NCBI GenBank assembly: GCA_963763215.1
Contig: CAVXNX010000028.1
Coordinates: 4,771-68,770 of the forward strand
Direction of reading: 5' to 3'
DNA from: DASQZK01 sp963763215
Lineage (GTDB): Bacteria > Bacteroidota > Bacteroidia > Bacteroidales > GCA-2748055
DNA: 64,000 nt
The number at the start of each line of letters is the position of its first letter. Within the stretch, counting starts at the first letter, position 1. The notes beneath the pieces are model-generated. The model searched no databases. It worked only from the letters and a program-made list of their open reading frames with translations, and was not told the origin of the DNA. A program made the translations under genes and the position numbers. Shown in pieces: positions 1 through 8,620 of this stretch.

Positions 1-581
1 ATGCCATTTGCATATATAGAAACCCCGCGAATTTCACTCCATTGATGCGCTGTCGCACCTAATTGTCCTATAGGAGTAGTGGGATAAGCTCCTAGCTCTG
101 CATATGCTGTTGAATTATTATTAAATACTATTCTTGGATATGGATTACCATTTTCTTTACAGTATCTGAACTCATCTCCCCAAATCATGGTTTTACCCTT
201 TACATAAAGTTGATAACCTGCAATTGGACTTATCCCCATTCCAATTTCGCCCGTTGAACGCTTTATATCAAGCGCTTCTCTAAATGTGTTGTTTTCCATT
301 GTACCCAGTCTGAGCTGATCGAGGCTCCCATCATAGTATAATTTTCCTCCGTACTGCACGGAAGTAGATGTACTTGTCCCTGACTTGTAGAAAAGGATAC
401 CCGCCGTACCAGTAACCGGGTTGAGACGTATCCATTTATTGTTTTCCAGTTCCAGGAGCGAGACAGGGTTTGTCATGTTGCCAATGCCTACATTGTTATT
501 TGTCGTAACCCTGATCTGGGCTTTGACTGAGAAAGTAATAAGCAGAAATGACAGAATAGCTAAGGTAGTTTTCGATTTCAT
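1..581 (-). CDS. Secreted protein, tail-fibre/adhesin-like, partial (C-terminus beyond window)
   Basis: Reading the minus strand from the ATG at 581 gives an open frame that runs off the left edge. It begins with a signal peptide (MKSKTTLAILSFLLITFSVKA). The mature part starts with a stretch of the type VTTNNNVGIGN...SLLELENNKWIRL, followed by Gly/Ser/Thr-rich segments (YYDGSLDQLRLG, GEIGMGISP, YQLYVKG). Such low-complexity 'valid-by-construction' text resembles Bacteroidota surface proteins with tail-fibre-like or peptidase S74-type C-termini, but the C-terminal domain that would prove this is outside the window. The gene is more AT-rich than the genes to its right. No close functional neighbour is visible. 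Function unknown. Confidence 0.7.
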   Translation of the reverse strand, partial: MKSKTTLAILSFLLITFSVKAQIRVTTNNNVGIGNMTNPVSLLELENNKWIRLNPVTGTAGILFYKSGTSTSTSVQYGGKLYYDGSLDQLRLGTMENNTFREALDIKRSTGEIGMGISPIAGYQLYVKGKTMIWGDEFRYCKENGNPYPRIVFNNNSTAYAELGAYPTTPIGQLGATAHQWSEIRGVSIYANG

Positions 582-1275
582 GATATAATGGATTTAATAA
601 TGTTCTTAATTAAATATGATATTATTATTTTTCTTCAATTATGACAATATAAATCTTACTTGGAAAATCCAAATAAAAAAATTGTTCCAATTACTATAAA
701 CAGAATAAATAATTTGATAATATTTCGTAGTCCTGTAATAAAATTATAAATACTTTTTGTAAAAAATAAAAATCATTTGTTAATTTAGAATGATTCTATT
801 CCATATGACACTTTATTTAAACTAAGGGATCCAATTCCACACGCATGCAGAATCAGCCCGAATCATGCTGATTAATGAATGATCCTATCCATGTTCTCCA
901 TAGTTATTCATCTATCACAATTGTTCCCGTCTAAAAAAAAATTACAGTATCAGGGTCTTGATCATGAGAATACACAATAAGGTAAAGGAATATCATTCGA
1001 AAGGCTTTGCTCAATAGTCACTCCCCAGCCATAGGGAGAAAAACCCTTTTTCAGGTATCTATCGAAACAGACTGCCTGGATCCTGATCATTTTCCGTAAT
1101 AGCTCCCGGGATGGGTATCTTATCGTTTAAAAGGATTGTCATAAGGACAACGGCAGGAAAATTTCCGTATTTTTCAGATCTCATCATTTATGTGGGACAG
1201 CCTAAATAGAAAGCACCGGAAAAAGTGTATTTTAACCGGATTTATATTCGATCTTCAAACCAAAAACGTTTCCCT
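582..1275. other. AT-rich intergenic region
   Basis: About 690 bases without a convincing gene. The first 250 bases are very AT-rich with poly-A/T runs, as expected for the promoter of the minus-strand gene starting at 581. The right half is closer to genome-average composition but holds no recognisable RNA, repeat or motif. I see no clear TAnnTTTG element. Confidence 0.5.
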
Positions 1276-2112
1276 ATGCCCCAATTCCCGGCGAGACTGG
1301 CCATATGCCTTATGTTGATCATTTCTGCCTGCCAAACGGGCCATGAAAAACATGAAAGGACGAGTAAAGCCGCAGAGAACCAGGCCGCTTTGAATGCCGG
1401 ACTGCTCAATGCGTGGAAAAACAAAGCATCTTTCAGTACGTTCCTGCACCCTTCGGGGAACCTCGGATTCTGGGGACAGGACTACGAAGGGTTACCGGTT
1501 TTTGAGTATACAGGCCACTTGCCGGCGATAACATACGACAGCAAGGGCGGGATCATCGGTTACCCCGATGATCCGGTTTTCCTGATCGGGAATAACCGTC
1601 TTACCCTGTTCACACATGCCAGCGGACAATATGAGTTGATGACCCTCGAACGAAGCATTGCCCGGCTGAACTGCGGGAAAACTCCGGATAGCGGCGAAAA
1701 TTTTGCCACCCTGAGGCTGGGCGACAGCCATTATGAACTCACCGGTCAAATCGAAGGCCCGGCTCTCAGCAGCCAGACGGAAAAAGCCTTTGGATGCGGC
1801 TTTGCAGCCTATGCTTACCAAACCGCGAAGGATATCAAGGTCAAACGCATCCTTTCCACCTTACCCTCAATGAGACCTGCCGACGGCTGTCCGGCTTTTA
1901 TGATCACTGCCGAGATCAGCAACGGGAGCAGTAATCCCGTTGAATTCAGCTACAGCGAAGGACTCACTGCCCGGTACGATTTTACCTTTCAGCATAACGA
2001 TGAAGACTTCAATATCAGGATGAGCTACCCGGTCCGGACGTCAATCAGTCAGAAAGGTCACCTCGTCACGGCCGAACCGGAAGTTGCCAACAGGTACCGC
2101 CTGGAGGGATAA
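1276..2112 (+). CDS. Lipoprotein, possibly the N-terminal fragment of a larger carbohydrate-active protein
   Basis: The ATG at 1276 is preferred over the in-frame ATG-less extension upstream because it starts directly with a signal peptide ending in a lipobox (LMLIISAC). The mature 260 or so residues are rich in aromatic and Gly residues (SGNLGFWGQDYEGLPVFEYTG, IGNNRLTLFTHASG). They read like the beta-sandwich N-terminus of GH36/GH94-like glycoside hydrolase or phosphorylase proteins, but this is a weak resemblance. The frame stops at 2112 with no following catalytic domain, and only 48 bases separate it from the convergent cytochrome gene. It may be a truncated remnant. Function not assigned. 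Confidence 0.55.
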   Translation: MPQFPARLAICLMLIISACQTGHEKHERTSKAAENQAALNAGLLNAWKNKASFSTFLHPSGNLGFWGQDYEGLPVFEYTGHLPAITYDSKGGIIGYPDDPVFLIGNNRLTLFTHASGQYELMTLERSIARLNCGKTPDSGENFATLRLGDSHYELTGQIEGPALSSQTEKAFGCGFAAYAYQTAKDIKVKRILSTLPSMRPADGCPAFMITAEISNGSSNPVEFSYSEGLTARYDFTFQHNDEDFNIRMSYPVRTSISQKGHLVTAEPEVANRYRLEG

Positions 2113-2160
2113 CGATATATCCATACAACCCTTTCTCATCCTGCCTGCATCACGGCATCT

Positions 2161-4809
2161 TCACCAAGCCGGCAGAACGCACGCCGGGCTTCTCCGCTGC
2201 AGCACGTCCCGGTAATCTGTCAACGACTGCATCATCACCTTCGAATCTGCCTCGTGGCAGGTCAGGCAGGCCCCGACAGTCAGGATCCTTTTCTGCATAG
2301 CGGGATCAAAGGGTGAAATGTTGGTGCGGGTGGAAACGACGCCGGTCCGGTCCGTCAGGAACCCTGTCCAGGCATCCGCCGGGAGTCCGTCGTGCGGATC
2401 GTTTTCATAGCGGGGCTCAAAGGTCCATTTGCCGGTCCCGTTTGCAATGCGATAACTGAGCTCTCCTTCTCCCAAACCGAGGGCAACGGGATCATTATGG
2501 CAGCTCTTGCAATCCCGGCCGGCGGCTGCCGTGGTATGCGGAGCGATGGGCGCAAACAGCCGGTGGAAAATGACCGTATCGCCTTTCCTGTGGGTAAACG
2601 ATTCCTTATCGATCGTCAGCACCATGCCGGGGATGACAGGAACCACCTCCTTCCGTCCGCCTTCCGTCCGCCATCCCAGTGACGGTTCGCGGGCAGCATA
2701 ACTCCCGGTGTATTCAACCCAGCTTCCTTTAACCACCGTGTTGCGCAACATGTCGTATCCCGGCTCTTTGGGATCATAGGTATTGTGACATCCGAGACAG
2801 GTCGGGGCCCATTTGCTGTGACAGCTTGAGCATGACAATCCGGCATGGGCATGCTCGCGGCTGCAAACTGCGGCAGGCGCCTTCATGATCATCTTTTTCC
2901 CTGTATTTTTGGTGAAGAGGATGACGGAATCGTGGCTTACGGCCGTATTGATCAGGGCATGCCCGTATTTATGGGTTTTCAGGAACTGCCGGTTTTCGAT
3001 GTTCCCGAAACGCAGGGAGGCGATGATGGCCGATTCATTGTCCAGTCCCGCGGATCCCGCGGTGAGCGGGCTGCCCTTAAAATGGCAGTCGGTGCACTGA
3101 ACATCCTCCTGGTCCTCCTCGTGGGCGTAAAGTTTCCCGTCACCCATCAATTCGTAGGAATGGTGGCAATCGATGCATTCCAGTCCCAGCTTGTGATGTA
3201 CATCCTCCGGCTCCCTTGTGAATACGCGGGTTTCTTCGATCAGCCTGATATTGCCGCTGTCGGGCATCTGTCCGGCTTCCATCGTCGTCTCCTGCCAGCC
3301 TTCGTAACTGGTGGACAGTCGACCGGAGCGGCTGTGGCATCCGAAACAATGACTGTCCGATACCTTCAGACTCACCGACGGGTGCTCCTTCAGCATGGCA
3401 TGGTCATTCTTCAGCAACGCCTGTTCAGCTTCCGGGCTGTAATTCAGGTGGCAGGCCAGGCATCCCCCTCCCCTGCTCATTTCATTCACCGGACCGGGCT
3501 CCGTTTTCGGGTTTCCCAGGTGACACCGCACACACAGGTTTTTCAGGTGGATGTCGGCGGCCGAATTTCCCAGGTGATGCACATCCGCCAGGATATCAGG
3601 ATTGTCTTGTTCATTGAAAACAAACCGGTCGACACTGATCATTCCGCTGAGGGTTGACATCAGAACCGTGGGCACCCGGTCCGTAATATCGGGATGACAC
3701 TGGGTGGCTCCGCAGGTCTGCCCGGCCAGGTCAAGGTTTCCCGGGATAAGGATCATTCCCCGGTGAGCCTGATTTTTACCTGTCGAGAAGGGATCGCCGC
3801 CGTGACACGAAAAGCAGCCGATGGCCTCGGGTTTATGGGCATCTGCAAAGCCGTGAGTCTCTTTGTGGCAAACCACGCAACCTTCCTTCCTTCCTAAAAT
3901 AGCCGGGGAATCCGCGGCATCGCGGAGGTTGAAATCCGGAGAAAAATTCACCCGGGATGATCTGAAGTTACCCAGCACAGAATACCGGTATCCGGGTTCG
4001 CCGGGCATCATCCATTTCCACTCTTCACCCCTGAAAAACAGACCGATGATCGTCAGCACAAGGTAGATCCCGGCGAAGATCAGCAGGCTTCTCTTGCTCA
4101 AAAAAACGGCCCTCCCCTTCGTTGCGTTGACGACGTACACCAGGATGAGGACCATGAGAAACAACAATAATGCCCATTCGGGCCGGCTCATCCAATGGAG
4201 GATCTCCTGGAAACCCACGAAATACCAGGGCCCTTTGACGGTTGGATTGAGATTGTCGTGAAGCGGGGCGCTGAAGAAACAGCTCACCAAAACAACGCCG
4301 GCAAAGGTGATGAGAATGTCGTGGACCGGAGGCCAGAATTTACGGCTGTGTTCCACCATGATGATGGCAAGGAAAACCGTGGCTGTGGCAATATGGTGGA
4401 CATAGATAAGCTGGAAACTGCCCGAATCACCCAGTAATGAATAAGCCAGCGACTTCCCCACCAGGGGAATGCGTTGCGCCAGGGTTTCCAGGATCTGCCT
4501 GGCCTGGAGGCTGTCGGCGTCTCCCTTCAGCAGAAAGCCGGAGAGCATGGCCAGGAAAATGATCAGAACCCCCAGGCTTAAGCGCCAGGCAATGCCCTTC
4601 TTCAAGCCGATATGTTCTTTGTAATGGAAATGATCATAAAGGTGAATCAGGCTGAATATCAAAAAGAACTGAGCGCTCCAAAAATGAAGGTTCCTGACCA
4701 GCGCTGCCCACGGGTTGCTCACAACGAAACCGCTGATGCTTAAATACGGCGCTTTCACGTCGAAAGGCACAGCGAGCAGGATTCCCGAAATAACGACAAT
4801 CCAGAACAT
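2161..4809 (-). CDS. Cytochrome b fused to a multihaem cytochrome c domain
   Basis: The first 260 residues are cytochrome b-like. There are several hydrophobic helices, with haem-ligand histidine pairs in the spacing H-x13-H (LHFWSAQFFLIFSLIHL) and H-x14-H (HHIATATVFLAIIMVEH). From about residue 300 the protein is a periplasmic multihaem domain with eleven CXXCH motifs (CVVCH, CFSCH, CVRCH, CLACH, CFGCH, CIDCH, CTDCH, CSSCH, CLGCH, CKSCH, CLTCH) plus one CX4CH (CGATQCH). With the Rieske protein encoded just upstream it would form a quinol-oxidising complex that passes electrons to periplasmic haems. The ATG at 4809 seems to sit inside the first helix. The 16 codons before it look like the missing N-terminus (TTYGTLALA) but have no in-frame start. 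A lost G near 4835-4845 would link them to a GTG. Family assignment is firm; the physiological partner is inferred. Confidence 0.88.
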   Translation of the reverse strand: MFWIVVISGILLAVPFDVKAPYLSISGFVVSNPWAALVRNLHFWSAQFFLIFSLIHLYDHFHYKEHIGLKKGIAWRLSLGVLIIFLAMLSGFLLKGDADSLQARQILETLAQRIPLVGKSLAYSLLGDSGSFQLIYVHHIATATVFLAIIMVEHSRKFWPPVHDILITFAGVVLVSCFFSAPLHDNLNPTVKGPWYFVGFQEILHWMSRPEWALLLFLMVLILVYVVNATKGRAVFLSKRSLLIFAGIYLVLTIIGLFFRGEEWKWMMPGEPGYRYSVLGNFRSSRVNFSPDFNLRDAADSPAILGRKEGCVVCHKETHGFADAHKPEAIGCFSCHGGDPFSTGKNQAHRGMILIPGNLDLAGQTCGATQCHPDITDRVPTVLMSTLSGMISVDRFVFNEQDNPDILADVHHLGNSAADIHLKNLCVRCHLGNPKTEPGPVNEMSRGGGCLACHLNYSPEAEQALLKNDHAMLKEHPSVSLKVSDSHCFGCHSRSGRLSTSYEGWQETTMEAGQMPDSGNIRLIEETRVFTREPEDVHHKLGLECIDCHHSYELMGDGKLYAHEEDQEDVQCTDCHFKGSPLTAGSAGLDNESAIIASLRFGNIENRQFLKTHKYGHALINTAVSHDSVILFTKNTGKKMIMKAPAAVCSREHAHAGLSCSSCHSKWAPTCLGCHNTYDPKEPGYDMLRNTVVKGSWVEYTGSYAAREPSLGWRTEGGRKEVVPVIPGMVLTIDKESFTHRKGDTVIFHRLFAPIAPHTTAAAGRDCKSCHNDPVALGLGEGELSYRIANGTGKWTFEPRYENDPHDGLPADAWTGFLTDRTGVVSTRTNISPFDPAMQKRILTVGACLTCHEADSKVMMQSLTDYRDVLQRRSPACVLPAW

Positions 4810-4857
4810 GGCCAGCGCCAGTGTTCCGTAGGTCGTCTGATCCCTCTTCCCACCCTG

Positions 4858-5250
4858 TTAACCGATAATTTCGATATGATGCCCATCTGAAGTTATTTTC
4901 GAAGGAATGATTTCCAGGCTTTTCCAGGCCGGCCCCTTGATCACCTTTCCGTTGAGATCGTATTCCGAACCATGGCAGGGACAAACCAGGCGGTCCCCTT
5001 CCTTTTGCGTGATGATGCAACCCAGATGGGTACAATGTGCCGAAAACACCGTGGTTTTTTCATCCTGATTCACGACCAGGTAGTTGCCGTCGAATGAAAC
5101 CGTCTTGTTTTGGTTAAAAGGCAGAATCCGTGTTTTCTGTTTCTTCAGTTCCAGGTGGTCAACGATCAGCCTGTTCCATAAAAGAACCCATATGGCAATG
5201 ACACCGGCCATTGCCAGGCGAAGAAATGAACGGCGCCCCCCCTTTTCCAT
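4858..5250 (-). CDS. Rieske [2Fe-2S] protein of a bc-type complex
   Basis: About 130 residues. The start at 5250 is chosen because it gives a Tat-like signal (RRSFLRLAMAG) followed by one membrane helix (GVIAIWVLLW); an upstream in-frame ATG at 5298 would add an unlikely leader. The cluster-binding motifs CTHLGC and CPCHGS carry the two Cys and two His ligands of a Rieske cluster. It is the first gene of a minus-strand pair with the cytochrome b-multihaem fusion and lies divergent to the Psr operon. The likely role is electron transfer from menaquinol to the fused c-type haems. Its TAA stop is in the same frame as the following cytochrome gene. Confidence 0.9.
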   Translation of the reverse strand: MEKGGRRSFLRLAMAGVIAIWVLLWNRLIVDHLELKKQKTRILPFNQNKTVSFDGNYLVVNQDEKTTVFSAHCTHLGCIITQKEGDRLVCPCHGSEYDLNGKVIKGPAWKSLEIIPSKITSDGHHIEIIG

Positions 5251-5619
5251 CTGCTGAAAATTTACGGTAAAAGTAATAAACTTGAAACACATAAACATCC
5301 CGGGGCCTTCCGGGAGAAAGGCTTCAATGGAATTGTCGCATCCGTCGTTCTGAAATTCCGCACAATCTCACTAAACACTGGGTTCCCATCGAATGCCGGA
5401 TTGGGCCCCTTCAACGAATACCGGAAAAGCCATTTATAACAAATTGATTTACTGGTATTTTATATTTTTTAAGCGTTCCCGTAAAACAATCCCGGTATGT
5501 CGGCGTGTTTGTTGAAAACGGGGTGATTATTTAGATCATAAATAGAATTTGAATCACACACATGAATCGGATAATGTTTTATTTATAAAGGTTTTAAATT
5601 AAATGGTAAAACGTTTTTT

Positions 5620-5660
5620 ATAACATGTTATTTGGATAACCCCAATGTTATATAAATAAC
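5620..5660. promoter_or_regulatory. Cluster of palindromic operator-like sites upstream of psrA
   Basis: Three overlapping or adjacent inverted repeats occur in 41 bases: ATAACATGTTAT (5620-5631, perfect), GTTAT-TTGG-ATAAC (5627-5640) and GTTAT-ATAA-ATAAC (5647-5660). The centres of the last two are exactly 20 bp apart, two helical turns, on the same DNA face. The 5-4-5 architecture is that of Crp/Fnr-family dimers. A Crp/Fnr regulator is encoded at 20975-21616. Binding by it is inferred, not shown. Confidence 0.55.
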
Positions 5661-5766
5661 TCACAGACACGACCCTATCACCCCTATAATGAACACCGGT
5701 TCATAACACATCGAAATTTATCTCTATGCATCTATATATATACGTTTCTAGATAATTTATTTTTTT

Positions 5767-5774
5767 TAGTTTTG
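5767..5774 (+). promoter_or_regulatory. Putative Bacteroidota -7 element for the psr operon
   Basis: TAGTTTTG matches the Bacteroidota -7 consensus TAnnTTTG exactly and lies 40 bases before the psrA start. No good TTG -33 element is visible at the expected distance, which fits a promoter that needs an activator. Confidence 0.4.
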
Positions 5775-5813
5775 TAGTGTTATTTTTTTAGCAGACCGAA
5801 AAACCAGTCACGA

Positions 5814-8069
5814 ATGAAAACAAGACGGGAATTTATCAAAATTTCAACGGTTGGCGCCGGATTTACCGCAGTGGGCCTGAACGCCATTGGTTCCGGGATC
5901 TTCAAGTGGTTAAGTCCCAATACGGATGAACCGGTGAGTGATGAAGATCTGACGGCGTTTCCGACCTATTGTGAAGTATGTTTCTGGAAATGTGCGGCCT
6001 GGGCTTATGTCGACAAGGAGGGGCGCATCCGGAAAATTGTGGGTAATAAGAACGATCCCCACAGCAACGGCCGGTTATGCCCACGGGGTACCGGCGGCAT
6101 CGGGATGTATGAAGATGAAGACCGGTTGAAAACACCGTTGATCAGGGAAACCGGGAAGGATGGCTCGCAAAAATTCAGGGAAGCCACATGGGATGAGGCG
6201 CTCGACCTGGTGGCTAAAAAAATGAAGGAGGTCAAAGAGAAGTACGGCCCCGAAGCCTTTGGTCTGTTCAATCACGGCAATCCCGGTGCACATCTTGAGC
6301 ACCTCTTGCGGGCCTATGGTTCGGAGACCAATGCCGAACCGGCCTTTGCCAATTGCCGCGGTCCCCGTTCCGCCGCGTATTATTCCACCTTCGGAGCCTT
6401 TATCGGCTCGCCGGAGAACACCGACATCCGCGACACGCGGTGTTTGGTTCTGATCGGCTCGCACATCGGCGAAAACATGCATAATTCACAGGTTCAGGAG
6501 ATGTCGGCGGCAATCGACAACAAGGCCACCATCATCACCGTGGATCCCCGCTTATCGACCGCCGCAGGTCATTCGACATTCTGGTTACCCATAAAGCCGG
6601 CCACGGATATCGCCCTGCTCATGGCCTGGATCCACGTGCTGATCTATGACGATCTGTATCAGAAGAAATTTGTTGACCAATACACCTTTGGCTTTGACCA
6701 GCTCAAGGATCACGTTAAAAACATGACGCCGGAGTGGGCCTATGGCATTACGGGCATCGAACCGGATGTTATCCGTAAAACGGCAAGAGCCATGGCCGGA
6801 GCGGCACCAGCGGTCGTTATTCATCCCGGACGGCATACCGTCTGGTACGGTGACGATACCCAGCGCGAAAGAGCCATGGCCATACTGACCGCTTTGTTGG
6901 GCGCCTGGGGAAAACGGGGCAGCCTTTACCTGCCTGAAGCCGTGAAGCTGCCGCAATTCCCCCAACCGGAATATCCCGAGCCCGAATGGACCTGGAAAGA
7001 TCTCAATGAAGGTAAGTATCCCCTGGCCTTTATGGGCATTACCACCGAATTGCTGAATGCGTCCGTTCCCCGGCTGAATTATAAACACCAGATTAAGGCC
7101 TGGCTGGTTGGTGGAACGAACCTTCCTGTCTCACTGCCCGACAAGAAATTATTCAAAGAGGCTGCCGATGCCGTCGAATTTATCGCGGTCATGGATACCA
7201 TGCCGATGGAAATAACCGGGTATGCCGATGTCATTTTACCGGAAGCCACTTACCTGGAAAGATATGATTTCCTGAGGGCAGCGCAGAACCGCACCCCGAA
7301 TGTTGCCCTGCGCATGCCCGCGGCGGAGCCCAGGTACAACTCAAAACCCGCCTGGTGGATCACCAAACAGATCGGCGAGCGGCTGGGGCTCCACGAATAC
7401 TTCAATTACAATGACTATTCCGAGGTCATCGACTGGCAGCTGAAACAACTGGGATCGTCGCTGGATGAACTGAAAAAGACCGGGATCAAGTCGTTTCCGC
7501 GGAAAAGCGGACCTCCCTATCTGGGAGAAAACGAAGATTTCACGTTCAATACGAATACGGGAAAAGTCGAATTGTATTCCAGTGAACTGGCGAATGCAGG
7601 CTTTGATCCCATCCCGGTTTACACACCGCACCCCGAACCTCCGCAAAATTTCTACCGGTTAATTTACGGGCGCGCTCCCATGCACACCTTCAGCCGTACG
7701 ACCAACAACCACAACCTGTGGGACCTGATGAGCGAAAACAGTGTATGGGTGAATCCCAGGGTGGCCAATATATGGGGATTAAAGAACGGGCAGAAGGTAT
7801 GGCTGAAGAACCAGGACGATGCCGTTACCAGCTTCCCTGTTGCCGTAAGGGTGACCGAGAGGATCCGGTGGGATTCGGTTTACATGGTTCACGGTTTCGG
7901 ACAAACCAACAAAAAATTGTCCCGGGCTTTCGGCCATGGGGCAAGCGATGAAGAGATGATCACACGTATCGCTGTCGATCCCATCATGGGTGGCGCAGGG
8001 ATGCGGGGTAACTTCGTCACCTTTTTAAAAGATGACCCCAACACCAATGGAAAGGAGGTTCAAGCATGA
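5814..8069 (+). CDS. psrA: Molybdopterin oxidoreductase, PsrA/PhsA-like catalytic subunit
   Basis: 751 residues with a Tat signal at the N-terminus (TRREFIK). A [4Fe-4S] motif of the molybdopterin family follows (YCEVCFWKCAAW, then GRLCPRG near residue 86). It is followed by the usual Mo-bis-MGD domains, including a late GRAPMHTFSRTTNN stretch typical of the dinucleotide-binding C-terminal domain. It is expected to be periplasmic and to reduce polysulfide, thiosulfate or a related sulfur compound. It overlaps the [Fe-S] subunit gene by four bases and is followed by the NrfD membrane anchor, which gives a complete PsrABC set. The sulfur-transport and rhodanese genes downstream support a sulfur substrate over arsenate or tetrathionate, but the exact substrate cannot be read from sequence. 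Confidence 0.9.
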   Translation: MKTRREFIKISTVGAGFTAVGLNAIGSGIFKWLSPNTDEPVSDEDLTAFPTYCEVCFWKCAAWAYVDKEGRIRKIVGNKNDPHSNGRLCPRGTGGIGMYEDEDRLKTPLIRETGKDGSQKFREATWDEALDLVAKKMKEVKEKYGPEAFGLFNHGNPGAHLEHLLRAYGSETNAEPAFANCRGPRSAAYYSTFGAFIGSPENTDIRDTRCLVLIGSHIGENMHNSQVQEMSAAIDNKATIITVDPRLSTAAGHSTFWLPIKPATDIALLMAWIHVLIYDDLYQKKFVDQYTFGFDQLKDHVKNMTPEWAYGITGIEPDVIRKTARAMAGAAPAVVIHPGRHTVWYGDDTQRERAMAILTALLGAWGKRGSLYLPEAVKLPQFPQPEYPEPEWTWKDLNEGKYPLAFMGITTELLNASVPRLNYKHQIKAWLVGGTNLPVSLPDKKLFKEAADAVEFIAVMDTMPMEITGYADVILPEATYLERYDFLRAAQNRTPNVALRMPAAEPRYNSKPAWWITKQIGERLGLHEYFNYNDYSEVIDWQLKQLGSSLDELKKTGIKSFPRKSGPPYLGENEDFTFNTNTGKVELYSSELANAGFDPIPVYTPHPEPPQNFYRLIYGRAPMHTFSRTTNNHNLWDLMSENSVWVNPRVANIWGLKNGQKVWLKNQDDAVTSFPVAVRVTERIRWDSVYMVHGFGQTNKKLSRAFGHGASDEEMITRIAVDPIMGGAGMRGNFVTFLKDDPNTNGKEVQA

Positions 8070-8600
8070 GATATGCAATGGCAATTGACACCAAAAAATG
8101 TGTCGGATGCAGCGACTGCGTGGTGGCTTGTCAAACGGAGAATAATGTGCCCCACGGATATTGCCGGGATTGGGTTGTGGAAACGGTAAACGGGAAATAT
8201 CCCGATCTGTTCCTGGAGTTCCGATCGGAGCGGTGCAACCACTGTGACAATTCACCCTGCGTGCGTTGCTGCCCGACGGGTGCCAGTCACAAAGTCGAAG
8301 GAGGCATCGTATTGGTGACCGAGGAAAAATGCATCGGGTGCAGCGCCTGCATCGAATCCTGTCCTTATGATGCGCGGTATGTTCATCCCGATGGCTACGT
8401 GGATAAATGCACCTTCTGTTTTCACCGGGTCGAAAAAGGTCAAAACCCGGCCTGTGTGGATGTTTGCCCGACACATTGTCTGCATTTCGGGGATCTGGAT
8501 GATCCGAACAGCAATGTTTCACATGGCATTGAAAAACCGTAAATGGAAAGTCCTTTCACCTGAGGCCGGTACCAAGCCCCAGTTGTATTTTCTTATTTAA
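8066..8600 (+). CDS. psrB: PsrB-like four-cluster [4Fe-4S] electron-transfer subunit, frameshifted near its C-terminus
   Basis: Four ferredoxin-type cysteine groups are visible: CVGCSDCVVAC, CNHCDNSPCVRCC, CIGCSACIESC and CTFCFHRVEKGQNPACVDVC. This is the DmsB/PsrB pattern that wires the Mo subunit to the membrane subunit. The start overlaps the psrA stop (ATGA). The frame holding the clusters stops at 8542, just after DLDDPNSNVS. A neighbouring frame continues smoothly (ALKNRKWKVLSPEAGTKPQL) to a stop at 8600, which is the usual C-terminus of this family. A one-base indel at about 8515-8530 is therefore likely. All metal ligands lie before it. Confidence 0.88.
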
Positions 8601-8620
8601 TTTACTAAAAATCGGAAAAG

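Larger units (their letters stand above)
5251..5813. other. Divergent intergenic region between the Rieske/cytochrome and psr operons
   Basis: About 560 bases, strongly AT-rich from 5440 onward. It contains the operator-like palindromes at 5620-5660 and a -7 promoter match at 5767-5774, listed separately. No coding frame is supported. Confidence 0.6.
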
